A DNA stretch of 18,193 nucleotides, from positions 1-18,193 of the forward strand of contig WSUB01000351.1 of assembly GCA_019633425.1 (NCBI GenBank). The letters are read 5' to 3'. Source of the DNA: Tulasnella sp. 424 (Eukaryota > Basidiomycota > Agaricomycetes > Cantharellales > Tulasnellaceae). The notes below the pieces were generated by a model that saw only the letters and a list, made by a program, of their open reading frames with translations, made no database searches and was not told the origin of the DNA. The position numbers and the translations under genes were made by a program. Shown here piece by piece: positions 1-10,008 of this stretch (positions are counted from its first letter, which is position 1; the number at the start of each line of letters is the position of its first letter).

Positions 1-465
1 TTCACCTTGCAAGACGTCACCCTGCTAAACACGCGTTGTTATGCGACCCGGACCTTTTCGGGATATAACGCATTATATTGCATTCCTAGGCAAACTGAAC
101 TTTTCCGACATACTTTTACCGTCGAACCGATTTAGTAGTGAGCGTTATACAAAGTTGCTTGGCATGCTGGGCAACGCTTGATTCGGTTGGGTGGAAACTG
201 GACAAACCCTGTCACGCTAACAGGAAGCAGGCCGCTTTTGTGGGGGTAAAGTCTGAATTCGGGAGCTCTCAGAGCATACCGCTCCTCTCAGTCGTTCGAA
301 GATAATAATCTAAACAAGGGTGGCCGAGAGTCTGAGACGGAGAACCAAAGATGCGACCAGCAGCAAGTGAATCATGAGACGTTGTACATAATATGTGTAG
401 ATACATAAATTGTGGTGCAGAATCCACAAAAGGTCCTGTTCAATCTGGAATGTCCCCGCGAAGTA
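1..465. other. Left flank of the array and 3' region of kinase copy 1
   Basis: Bases 1-110 are not part of the tandem unit. I see no gene in them, only an imperfect inverted repeat (GTTAT at 38-42 against ATAAC at 65-69, with CCCG and CGGG inside). Bases 111-465 match the stretches downstream of the other two kinase genes and should hold the 3' untranslated region of copy 1, which is read on the minus strand. Confidence 0.5.
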
Positions 466-2966
466 TCATGTGGCCTCTGCTTGACTAGATAATTGACGGA
501 GTTTAGCAGCTTGGTTCGAGGCATAGGCCACCCACTCAGTGTCTCCGATTTCTTCGAAGACTTCCGCTGCTTCGGTATAAAGACGAATCGCGTCGCTGTG
601 GTCCTCCTGGTCGCGATGCACGTCAGCAAGGTACGACAGAGCGACAGCTCTCCCGTATCGGTCTCCGATGTCGGTAGAAATTTGCAAGGCTTCGGAAAGG
701 AGCGTGATGGCCTGGCTGAACTCGTTTCGAAGCCGATGCACATCAGCGAGACCCTGAAGAGCTCGAGCCTTCCCGGGTTTGTCGCCGGTTTCGGTGCGGA
801 TCTGTAAGTCTTCGGAGTAGAACTTAATGGCTTGGTCGTTCTCGACTCGAACCCGATGCACCGCAGCGAGACCAAACAGAGCATCGGCTCTCCCTTGTCT
901 GTCGCCGACGTCGGTGCGGATTTGTAGGACCTCCGAGTAGAAGGTAATGGCTTGGCTGTACTCGCCTTGCCCCCGATGCACCTCAGCGAGACCAAGCAGA
1001 GCATAGGCTCTCCCTGGTCTGTTGCCGATGTCGGTGAGGATTTCTAGGGCCTGTGAGTAGAATGTGATGGCCTGGCTGTACTCGGCTCGAAGTAGATGGG
1101 TCCCAGCGAGACCGAGCAGAGCATCGCCTCGCCCTTGTCTGTCGCCGATGTCAGTGCAGATTTCTAGGGCCTCTGAGAAGAATGGAATGGCCTCTTTGAG
1201 CTCGCCTCGAAAACGATGCACCTGCCCCAGCTGCACCAGCGCAGTGCCCATTCCTTTCCTGTCGCCAGCATCGGTGTAGCTACCCAGAGCTCTGGTAAAG
1301 AAATCCAATGCGTTGGGGTAGTCACCCTGCCCCCGGTGCATGTGGCCCAGTTGCAGAAGAAGGTCGGGGGAGTGACCGCCGGAACCCGCTGTATCCGAGG
1401 TCCGAATGGGGTTTGGAGTAACCATGGGCTGTATTGAAATTTGAAATCGATCAATCGCCGTAACCGATCCGAATGAGCACGACTCACCATCCAGTTGATT
1501 GACTTTCGGCAATCCTCAGCAGTCGGTCGTTTGCTGGGGTCGATGCTCCAACACACAACCATGAGGGAGCAAAGCACCTGGATCAATGACATGCGGGCGT
1601 CGCCAGCGATAGAGGGGAGATCTCCCTGAACGACCCGCTTGATAACGACCGTGTCCTTGACGTCTTGAAACGGGATAAAGCCGGTCATGACCTATGTCAG
1701 AGCTTTTTTGAGCCTCGAATACGAATAGATACTAGTACGACTCTGACGTTACCTCATATGCGACCCACCCCAACGCCCAGATATCGCTGCAGAGACCAGG
1801 CTTCTCGTCGTACAACAGCTCTGGGGCAGCCCAGCGAAGGGTGTAATGATCTCCCGTTAGCGTTATGGTATTGGTGGAGGCACAGAACGTTGCTTCCAGC
1901 GAAAGCGCTGCCGCGAGCTTGTTTTGAGCTGGCTTCGTCGGCATGTTTAGTTCCTCGGTTTTAAGACGACGGGCCGATCCAAAGTCGGTAATTACAGCGA
2001 GGCATTCTGAGTTCACCAATATGTTTAGCTGCAGAGCATAGAACAACGTTGGCCAAGTGAATCATCAGGACGTCGTTGAAACCCACAGATTTGAGATCAC
2101 CGTGGCATATGGGGGACCGTTGGCTATGGAGGTACTCCACTCCTTTAGTCACATCGTCAATCTGGAGTCAAGAGTATTAGCGGTTGGTCGAGGAGAAGCA
2201 ATTCTGTCGTACCAGCGAGATCCGTTCAGGGATTTCCCACTCTGCCGAGGCGATGAAGTCTCGCAAGGTACCGTTTTCTTCCCATGGAAAGACCAGCCAG
2301 ATTATATCCTTGGATAAGTCCTCGACAAATCCCTCGAGCTCGATGATGTTTTCATGGGAAAGTCCGACCAAGAATTCCCCTTCTCTGACCGTCAACTGAA
2401 CGAAGAAAAACAACCTCAGTAATGAAAGCCCTACGCAATTGGATGAAGTATTCTAACCCCCAATACCCGCGCTATATCGTCTGAAATCTTCATCTTCTTT
2501 ACCGCTACGGCCTGTGAGATTAAAGTCGGTGAGCAGCTCGACGTCGCGGTCAATGGCTGGAAGCGCTAAGCGGTACACACCTTCTGCCGGCGAGAGGTTT
2601 CTTCAACATTGCCACCTGAGCTGAGACCTTTGTTTTCGGTGGGACCGGATGGGTTCGTTCCATCTTCGCCATCGGGGGGAGAGGCCCAAACGGCTTGTGA
2701 AACCGTCGCGTGGCCCCCCACTACCTGGCGAGCCCCTTTAGGGAATTCGATAGAGGACTGGTCGATCCGCCATGTCGCGAGCTTTTCGAGCCTATCCCTC
2801 TATGAACGAGACATTGTTTCGGTGAGATGTTGGAATTGCCATTCGTGACTCGAGAGCGACGTACCATATTGGCGCTCGGCTGAAATCTACTTGAGGAAGT
2901 GTCGGGGTTCGACGATGAGCCAGCCGAACCACCGGGCCCGGCATCGTGGTTCGCGTCTTTTTGCAT
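466..2966 (-). CDS. TKL-type protein kinase with C-terminal TPR array, copy 1
   Basis: Predicted exons on the minus strand: 2966-2865, 2799-2581, 2511-2458, 2395-2213, 2161-2087, 2028-1753, 1691-1488, 1428-466, giving 691 residues. All seven introns are 51-69 bases, GT..AG and phase 0. The kinase domain covers about residues 57-371. It has a glycine loop VGGHATVS (G62, G63), VAVK lysine K112, helix-C glutamate E130, HGDLK catalytic loop (D208, K210, N213), DFG 226-228, APE 279-281 and a C-lobe ending in SKRPT. Residues 388-667 form seven 40-residue TPRs, followed by a 24-residue tail. No signal peptide or membrane segment is evident, so a cytosolic signalling role is likely; substrate and ligand are unknown. 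An in-frame TAG at 2568-2566 falls inside predicted intron 2 and is not a break if that intron is spliced. The start is the first ATG giving a frame conserved in all three copies. Confidence 0.85.
541..1380 (-). repeat. Seven 120-bp TPR-coding repeats in kinase copy 1
   Basis: The last exon contains seven successive 120-bp repeats, each encoding 40 residues around a pattern GLAEVHR...YSQAITFYSE.LQIRTDIGD. The first, sixth and seventh repeats differ most from the centre, as expected for end caps. Copies 2 and 3 have eight repeats at the equivalent place, so one repeat has been lost here or gained in the others. Confidence 0.9.
2512..2580 (-). other. Intron 2 of kinase copy 1 (69 nt, contains TAG)
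   Basis: Predicted intron GTGTGT...CTCACAG between the glycine-loop exon and the VAVK exon. It is 69 bases, a multiple of three. The same 69-base length occurs in copies 2 and 3, where the segment is open and could be translated if retained. Here it carries TAG in that frame, so retention would end the protein before the catalytic lysine. Splicing is inferred from the consensus ends and from frame continuity. Confidence 0.6.
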
Positions 2967-3071
2967 AAAAGGTCGTTATCGAGATGGGATCGCAGTAGGT
3001 TGTTCCGCGGTGGGCTGGGTCGCAGAGAGGGGAAAAGCGGGATGGAGGACTGGGTCAATCGCGGTGGAGGG

Positions 3072-3078
3072 TATAAAA
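3072..3078 (+). promoter_or_regulatory. TATA-like box, unit 1
   Basis: TATAAAA within GGGTATAAAAGG. It lies about 105 bases upstream of the kinase ATG but is written in plus orientation, about 720 bases before the partner ATG. It could serve a plus-strand transcript with a long leader, or act in reverse for the kinase. Unit 2 keeps it; unit 3 has lost two bases. Confidence 0.35.
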
Positions 3079-3585
3079 GGACACGTCACCCGGCGCTCCC
3101 TCTCAACCTGCCTTCCTTTGGATGGTGGAATAGGCACGCCGCAATGTTCCTGCAATTTGAGTTGTTCTAGACCGAAGAGAACGTTCCTTTGCAAGCCCCT
3201 GCGCGAGGCCTCGAGGAAGTTCGGGGTTCTATCGCCAATCGCCGCGCGCAAAATCAACATGATCTCCCATAATCACGCGCCGCCACCGCAGTGCCTCATC
3301 GCACAACGGTAAGAGTCAGTTTTACCTGGATCAGGCAGGTCGTAAGAGCGAGGAGCAAAGGCGGGTCATGCTCTGGTTTGCCGAGATCTGCCGAACAGCA
3401 CCCGGTGTCAGAACGCGCCCATCGTCACCTCAAGGTCCACCACACCTGCATTCCATGCAAACCGCGCGTGATCAGGACAATTATATTCTACCTATCTTTA
3501 CACAGCGCTCCAATTGCTTGCCCTTCTAGGATGGATACGTCTATATGCAGTCGCCACTCAATAGTCTCGGCCTTGGCCCGAGGGG

Positions 3586-3599
3586 CCGTGACGTCACGG
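3586..3599. promoter_or_regulatory. CRE/ATF-type palindrome CCGTGACGTCACGG, unit 1
   Basis: A perfect 14-bp palindrome with the TGACGTCA core recognised by bZIP proteins of the ATF/CREB class. The same 14 bases occur at the matching position in all three units. The symmetrical site lies between two divergent genes, so it could act on both. Binding is inferred from the consensus only. Confidence 0.6.
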
Positions 3600-3800
3600 T
3601 CACACTCCGGGACCGAGCACGACTTGTCCCAGACCTTTTAACCTTCTTACCTCAGGTTCCCTCTACCGACGGTTCATGCCATTTTGTATTTTGCTGTTGG
3701 AAGATGTACGGACCCAATACCAGATCTCCTTCCGTTATCCGGTCCTCCTTGTCCTCCACCCTCTGACGCCCAGCCAAGCCCCTCCGCTTGTTCCACCAAA

Positions 3801-6057
3801 ATGTCAACGGCGTACTGCACGTGCCATCCTCAATCATACCAAGCACCTCTTCGTCTTTGAGGTATGGACGATCGCCGACAATTACAGCAGCTCCTTTTAG
3901 ATACAACCCCTGGGGCGAGGTGAGTTCATGGTCCTTCCCCTTCCACCACCTCCCCCTCTCTCCGCAGCTACTCACATTGCAAATGACTTACTAGCCGACC
4001 CACTCGACGCCTTTGCAAAACCACCTTCCGCACCTCGACTCAACCTCCCACCAACGGGCTCTCCGTTCAAGCCTCGGCTTGCACCACCTTCACCACGCTC
4101 GGCTTCCCCACTATCAACGTCCAGCCCCTTATCGCCAGTAAGCCAAACATATCTTAGCCTGCCTGTTATCTATGAGTGAGTAAAAACGCATCCGATTAAC
4201 CCCACGTTAAACGGATCCGCCCACGGAATACCACGAAATAAATATATAAGTAAAATAGAACAAAATGAAAACTGACCTCCCGTTTTGCCTTTATGATAGG
4301 ATATCTCCAAGAAGGGACGTCCAAGCATGCCGCTCGGTCCCGATCCTTCCCTGCCCAACAATCAATACTACCCTCATCACGAGGTCTAACACCCAGCAAC
4401 GACTATGACCCTTACGAACCAAGCCGAATGTCGCTGCATACAATTGAGATCGACTGGTCACAAGCGTACCGACCGTCGTAAGTGTCGGCCAACCTCATTC
4501 CAAAGGCTCGGGTTTAACGTTACCGCCACTTTTGAATTGCAGGACTGTCGTGGAGGACATCCCTTCTCGAGACTTTTCGGGCTTGGAGATGCAGTGGGCG
4601 ATCATCTTTGACGCTCGACGGCACCGGAAACCTGCTTTACCTGCAACGTGGTTCGAGGACGACTGGGAAGTGGCCGGTGTTTACCCAAATCACGTGCTTT
4701 TCGTCCACAAAGCGGAAAAGAAGAGAGCGGTACAATATCTCGGAGACCAAGATTTCGCTCCTCGAAGTCAAGTACGAGAGCGCCGGGTTGAGCTACGATG
4801 GGCGGTTCTTGCTCGTTACGAGGGGTGCGTTTCAATGTCGCACATCATCGACGTTCGTGGTGCACCTGCTAAGACGAAATTTCTTCCTTCTTTCGTTTTT
4901 TAAGAAAGGTTCTTATACGTCCATTCAGTCGAAGCTTCCAAAGTGATAGAAATTTCAAAGCCAAGAACATCCAAATCCGTAAATGGACGTCCAACAACCG
5001 CGGTTTTTGCTGGGTCGACAGCGGCGGAAGGTTCTGGCAATGGTCGTACGGGCCTTCGGAGGAGCCCGAGCAAGTGTTCACGCTCCACGCAAGAGCACCG
5101 AGGTATTGGTTAACGCCGATAACGACGCCGGACGGAGAATGGTACGCGATTTGCGCGACGGAAAAGGATAGGAGGAGAGGCGTGGTCCATTGTTTCCCTT
5201 CGGACCATGGAGAGGCTACGATTTTCGACGGACCTGCTGCGGCTACGTTTGGGTTTGTGGGGAATTTGGAGAGACGTGGTGGGGGAGCGAATGAGTTGGC
5301 GATTTTGTTGTTGAGCATAGTGCATGATCGGGATGGGTCCAACGTGAGTATTCCACATTTACTTTCGATCTTGACGCTGCTAGGCAGGAACACTTACTTA
5401 CCTTTTGTTTCCATGTTCACCTTAGATCGCCCTCGAAATGCGCGGTCTCGACCGCAGCTCTCCCCTCCAGCGCTACGGCCGCTCACCCATTTCCGTCGCA
5501 CCCTCCATGAAACTCCTCCCCGAACTCTTCGTCGACCCGCTTTCGGACCTGATAATCGCGGGGGTCAGCACCGCACCAGCCGAAAACTCCCTCACTCTCA
5601 TCTTCGACCCTCTCACGGGCAAATACGCCGGAAACAAGAAACTGAACTTGAACGCCGGGGATAGAGTGTATTGTGGAGCTTGTGGACTGCGCATGGAGCA
5701 GAACGTGAACGTGTTTAGGAGGTTGACGATCCATCCCGAGGGTCTGCCGAGGCCTGACTCCGCTGGGACTGGGGTGAGCTTTGTTTTCGTACTCTTTGTT
5801 GCCGCTTCCTCTCGTTTGACACTCGACTGACGCGCCGCTCTTGTTAGGCTGCGCCAATTGGAAGTCGTCGGAGCTTCGAGAGCTGGAACTCCGGAGACGC
5901 CAGCTCGCGACACAATAGAACCGGCTCTGTAGGCGGTCAATACAGCTCAGGCGGCCGGTCCACCGTCCCCAGGGTGGACCGGAAGCTCGGCGATCCGATC
6001 GGCAGGGCGTTCGCTATGGGTAGCGCGGAGGACGAGAGTTGGATGTATAATAGGTGA
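3801..6057 (+). pseudogene. Partner gene copy 1, unrecognised family, frameshifted
   Basis: Probable exons: 3801-3919, 3968-4137, 4300-4477, 4543-4824, 4929-5343, 5426-5773, 5848-6057 (TGA). The frame linking exons 1 and 2 is uncertain. Exon 1 has a one-base deletion relative to units 2 and 3. Exon 3 has CCC where the others have CCCC and then runs into TAA. Exon 4 lacks eight bases present in unit 2, near 4732, and the start of exon 5 does not join in frame. The last three exons stay open and in phase; they include FWQWSYG, an AICATEKDRR segment and a C-terminal SAEDESWMYNR. Pieces such as SYDGRFLLVTRG followed by GFCWVDSGGRFWQW suggest beta-propeller blades, but I do not recognise the family. 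The N-terminal part is rich in Ser, Tyr and Pro. A functional 5'-shortened product cannot be excluded. Confidence 0.6.
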
Positions 6058-6767
6058 TGAACGACAGGGCTAAGGAGGGGATGGAGATTTGGGATTTTGT
6101 AGAAGTTCAGGGATGTCTGGGATGGTTGGCGACGAGGATCTTGGTTGAGAGGCGATCGCCGTGGCTTGCCTTTTTCTTGTTGTACTTTACATTCGTTTTT
6201 CTTTTCCCTTTTTGCTTGGTTGGACTGATAATCTCCCCGTTCGTCAACTGTACTATACCTCGTGTACTCTCCTTATTTTACTTCAAATCTCTTGTTTGGC
6301 CGGTATGGTTGTGCGGTCGCTAGTGCGTTCGAAGCAATGCAAAATCAGGAGCTTGCGAGCCGAAAAATGGGAATTTGCAAGGGCCGCCGTGTGGAGTGGT
6401 TGAAACCGTTGAGGGTTACTTTTACCGTCGAACCGATTTAATAGTGACTATTATGCAAAGTTGCCTGGAGTGCTGGGCGAAGCTTCATTCGTGCGGGTAG
6501 AAATTGGACAATCTCTGTCAAGCCAACACGAAACAGGCCGCTTTTGTGGGGGCGAGGTCTGAACTGAGGATCCCTCGAGCATGCGACTCCTCTCAGACGA
6601 CGATGATAATCTAACAAGAATGGTCGAGAGTATGAGATAGAGAACCAGAAATGCGACCGGCAGAAAGTATATCATGAGGCGTTGTACATCGCATACACAG
6701 ATACATTATATTGTGCTGTGGAAATCAACCAAAGGTCCCGTTCAATCTGGAATGTCCCCGTGAAATA
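6058..6767. other. Convergent intergenic region between units 1 and 2
   Basis: No gene is seen. The plus-strand partner of unit 1 and the minus-strand kinase of unit 2 converge here. A T-rich stretch at about 6168-6225 is a plausible 3' end region for the plus-strand transcript. The unit junction at about 6417 lies within it. The ORFs here are short and not conserved. Confidence 0.6.
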
Positions 6768-9385
6768 TCATTTGGCCTCTTCTCGACTAGACACCTGACG
6801 GAGTTTGGCAGCTTGGCTCGAGGCATAAGCCGCACTCTGAGTCTGTCCGATTTTTTCAAAGACGTCAGCAGCTTCGGTATAAAGACGAATCGCGTTGCTG
6901 TGGTCCTTCTGATCGCGATGGACGTCAGCAAGGTTTAACAGAGAGAAGCCTCTCCCGTATCGGTCGCCGACGTCGGTAGAGATTTGCAAGGCTTCAGAAA
7001 GGAGGGTGATGGCCTGGTTGAACTCATTTCGAAGCCGATGCACCCCAGCAAGCCTCCGAAGAGCTTGACCTTTCCCGAGTTTGTCGCCGGTTTCGGTGCG
7101 GATTTGTAGATCCTCGGAGTAGAACGTAATGGCTTGGCTGTACTCGTTCCGAGCTTGATGCACCTCAGCGAGACCCCAAAGAGCATCGGCTCTCCCCTGT
7201 CTCTCGCTGATGTCGGTGCAAATTTGTAGGCTCTCCGAGTAGAATGTGATTGCTTGGCTGTACTGGGCTCGAAACCGATGCACCTCAGCGAGACCAAACA
7301 GAGCATTGGCTCTCCCCCGTCTATCCCCGATGGCGGTGCGGATTTGTAGGACCTCCGAGTAGAATGTGATAGCCTCGTTGTACTCGGACCGAAGCCGATG
7401 CACCTCAGCGAGACCAAACAGAGCATCGGATCTCCCTATGGGGTCGCCGACGTCGGTGCGGAATTGTAGGACCTCCGAGTAGCCCGTGATGGCCTGGGTG
7501 TACTCGGCTCGAAGCCGATGCACCTCAGCGATACTGAACAGAACATCGGCTCTCCCTGGTCTGTCGCCGATGTCGGTGCAGATTTCTAGGGCCTCCGAGT
7601 AGAATGGAATGGCCTGGTTGAGCTCGCCTCGAAGCCGATGTAACTGCCCCAGCTGCACCAGCGCAGTGACCATTCCTTTCCTGTCGCCGGCATCTGTATA
7701 GCTAGCTAGAGCTCTTGTAACGCAGTCCAATGCGTTGGGGTAGTCACCCTGCCGCCGGTGCATCTCTCCCAGATTCAACAGAAGCTCGGGAGAGCGAGCT
7801 CTCAAAGCCGCTGTAACCGAGGTCCGAACAGGGTTTGGAATAACCTTGGGCTGTATCGAGCCGATTAATCGCCGTAACCGATCCTAATGAAAAATACTGA
7901 CCATCCAGCCAATTGACTTTCGGCAATCCTCAGCAGTCGGCCGTTTGCTGGGGTCGATGCTCCAACACACAAGCATGAGGGAGCAAAGCGCCTGGATCAA
8001 CGACATGCGGGCGTCGCCAGTGATGGAGGGGAGAGGTCCTAGAACGACCCGCTTGATAACGACCGTGTGCAAGTTGACGCCTTGAAACGGGATGAAGCCG
8101 GTCATGACCTACGTCGGAGTTCTTTTGAGCATCGAATGCGAATAGCTACTAGTACGACTTTGACGTTACCTCGTATGCCACCCATCCCAACGCCCAGATG
8201 TTGCTGCAGAGGCTAGGTTCCTCGTCGTACAGCAGCTCTGGAGCGGCCCAACGAAGGGTGTAATGATCTCCCGTCAGCGTTATGGTATTGGTGGAGGCGC
8301 AGAACGTTGCTTCCAGCGAAAGCGCCCGCGGGGGCTTGTTTTGAGCTGGCTTCGTCTCCTTGTTGAGATCCTCAATTTTAAGACGACGGGCTGATCCAAA
8401 GTCGGTAATCACCGCGCGGTATTTTGAGTTTACCAAGACGTTTAGCTGCAGAGCATAGAACCACGTCAGCCAGGGGTATCGTCGAGATGTTGCTGAAACC
8501 TACAGATTTGAGGTCACCGTGGCATATGAGGACTTGTAGACTATGAAGGTATTCTACTCCTCTAGCTATATCGTCAATCTGGAGTCGAGAGTGTCAGAGG
8601 TTGGTCGGAGAAAACCTTACGGTTCGGTCGTACCAGCGAGATCCGTTCAGGAACTTCCCACTCTGCTGAGGCGATGAAGTCCCGCAAGGTACCGTTGTCT
8701 TCCCAGGGAAAGACCAGCCAGACTATATCCTTAGACAGGTCTTCGACGAACCCTTCTAGTTTGATAATATTTTCATGCGATAACTCCACCAAGAATTCCG
8801 CTTCCCTGACCGTCAACTGAACCGAAAAGATACTTAGCGCTGAAACGCGAACGCAATTCGGTGAAGTATTCTGACCCCCAATACCCGCGCTATATCGCCC
8901 GACATCTTCATCTTTTTCACCGCTACAGCCTGGGAGATTAGAGTTGATGAGCGGCTCGACGTCCCGGTCAAAGGCTGCAGACGCTGAGCGGTACAGACCT
9001 TCCGCTGGGGAGAGGTTTCTTCGGCAATGCCATCTGAGCTGAGACCTTTGTTTTCGGTGAGATCGGATTGGTTCGTTTTGTCTGTGTGACCGGAGGGAGT
9101 GGCCAAAAAGGCTTGTGAAACCGTCGCGTGGCCCCCCACCACCTGGCGAGCCTCCTTAGGGAATTCGATGGAGGACTGGTCAATCCGCCATTTCGCAAGC
9201 TTTTCGAGCCTATCCCTCTACGACCGGGGTATTGATTCGGTTAGATGTAGGAGTTGCCATTTCGTTACTCAAGAGCGACGTACCATATTAGCGCTCGGTT
9301 GGAATCTACTCGAGGAAGCGCCGGAGCTCGACGACGAGCCAGCCGAACCATCGGGCCCGGCATCGTGGTTTCCGTGTTTTTGCAT
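6768..9385 (-). CDS. TKL-type protein kinase with C-terminal TPR array, copy 2
   Basis: Predicted exons on the minus strand: 9385-9284, 9217-8999, 8929-8876, 8816-8634, 8578-8504, 8445-8170, 8108-7902, 7850-6768, giving 732 residues. Introns are 51-69 bases and all phase 0, at the same positions as in copies 1 and 3. All kinase landmarks are present: VGGHATVS loop, VAVK, helix-C RE, HGDLK with the following Asn, TDFGSARR, WAAPE and SKRPT. Exon 7 has one more codon than its counterparts (GVNLHTVV). The catalytic-loop exon (75 bases) has no ATG and is easily missed. Eight TPRs lie at 6843-7802. The N-terminal 34 residues are Ser- and Gly-rich and probably disordered. There are no breaks. The function is probably intracellular phosphotransfer controlled by TPR contacts; the partner is unknown. 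Confidence 0.85.
6843..7802 (-). repeat. Eight 120-bp TPR-coding repeats in kinase copy 2
   Basis: Eight 40-residue units in the last exon. The inner repeats (third to sixth) are the most alike. Differences concentrate at a few columns: about position 2-3, position 17 (HRxR), position 19 and position 31 (SExL). Confidence 0.9.
8930..8998 (-). other. Intron 2 of kinase copy 2, open and 69 nt
   Basis: Segment GTCTGT...CTCCCAG. If spliced, it joins the SPQRK end of exon 2 to AVAVKKMK. If kept, it adds 23 codons with no stop. Either form stays in frame, so a longer isoform is possible. Sequence alone does not decide. Confidence 0.5.
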
Positions 9386-9500
9386 ATAATTTTGTTATCG
9401 AGATGGGATCGGAGTAGGTTGTTCCGCGGTGGGCTGGATCGCAGAGAGGGGGAAAGCGAGCCGAGTGTTGAGGGATAACTGGGTCAATCGTGGTCGAGGG

Positions 9501-9507
9501 TATAAAA
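9501..9507 (+). promoter_or_regulatory. TATA-like box, unit 2
   Basis: TATAAAA in the same context as unit 1 (GAGGGTATAAAAACA), in plus orientation, about 115 bases upstream of the kinase ATG. Which of the two genes it serves is not clear. Confidence 0.35.
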
Positions 9508-9994
9508 ACACACCACCCGGCGCTACCTCTCAACCTGCCTCCCTTTACGTTGTGGAACGGGCACGCTACAGGGTTTCTGCAGTTTGGGCTGTTCTAGACC
9601 GCAGAGAATGTTCCTTTGCAAGCCTCTCGCGAGGAAGTTCAGGGTTCTTTCGCTAATCGCCGCGCGCAAAATCAACATGATCTCCCATGATCACGCACCG
9701 CCACCGCAGTGCCTCATCGCACAAGTCATTTTTGCCTGGATCAGGGAGGTCGTAAGAGCGAGGAGCAAAGGCGGGTCATGTTTTGGTTTGCCGAGATCTG
9801 CCGAACAACACTGGGAGTCTGAACGCGCCCATCGTCATGACCTCAAGGTCCACCACACTTGCATTCCAAGCAAATCGGGCGTGATCCGGCCCATTTTATT
9901 CTACCTACCTTTACACAACGCCCCATTTGTTTGCTCTTCTAGGATGAATAGGTCTATGGGCAGTCGCCAACAGTCTCGGCCTAGGCCCTAGGGG

Positions 9995-10008
9995 CCGTGA
10001 CGTCACGG
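9995..10008. promoter_or_regulatory. CRE/ATF-type palindrome, unit 2
   Basis: Perfect CCGTGACGTCACGG, identical to units 1 and 3, about 185 bases upstream of the partner ATG and 610 bases upstream of the kinase ATG. Confidence 0.6.

Larger units (their letters stand above)
2967..3800. promoter_or_regulatory. Divergent intergenic region, unit 1
   Basis: This stretch lies between the minus-strand kinase start and the plus-strand partner start, so it should hold both promoters and leaders. It contains TATAAAA at 3072-3078 in plus orientation, a strongly conserved block around 3239-3305, and the CRE-like palindrome at 3586-3599. A pyrimidine-rich stretch runs up to the partner ATG. The short ORFs here are not conserved in frame between units, because the indels are not multiples of three. 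I therefore call it non-coding. Confidence 0.55.
111..6416. repeat. Tandem unit 1 of 3 (kinase-TPR gene plus divergent partner pseudogene)
   Basis: First of three direct copies. The junction is recognisable by the shared run ACTTTTACCGTCGA, at about 112, 6418 and 12840. Upstream of about 111 the sequence no longer matches the ends of units 1 and 2, so the left edge of the array lies there. The unit is about 6.3 kb and carries one complete minus-strand kinase-TPR gene and one broken plus-strand gene. Boundaries were placed by eye and may be off by a few bases. Confidence 0.85.

Noticed and set aside
372..1004. Long minus-strand ORF overlapping the TPR region of copy 1, with repeats such as LCLVSLRCIG.
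   Set aside because: It is an out-of-frame reading of the 120-bp repeats. The repeats keep a second frame free of stops, and similar shadows occur at 6935-7426 and 13417-13983.
541..1380. CRISPR array or satellite DNA suggested by the regular 120-bp period.
   Set aside because: The period encodes 40-residue TPRs in one open frame, which explains it fully.
2566..2568. In-frame TAG suggesting that kinase copy 1 is a pseudogene.
   Set aside because: It lies inside a predicted 69-base GT..AG intron whose removal keeps the frame. All other exons are open.
2899..3641. Plus-strand ORFs in the divergent region (for example 3291-3641) as an extra small gene.
   Set aside because: Equivalent frames in units 2 and 3 are broken by indels that are not multiples of three, and no domain is recognisable.
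3928..4179. Proline-rich ORF starting MVLPLPPPPPL as the true start of the partner gene.
   Set aside because: The frame is open in all copies and joins exon 3 in phase, so it remains an alternative. However, the GTRAGT donor and CCGCAG acceptor around it, and the conserved upstream ATG at 3801, favour an intron. Either way the later lesions break the gene.
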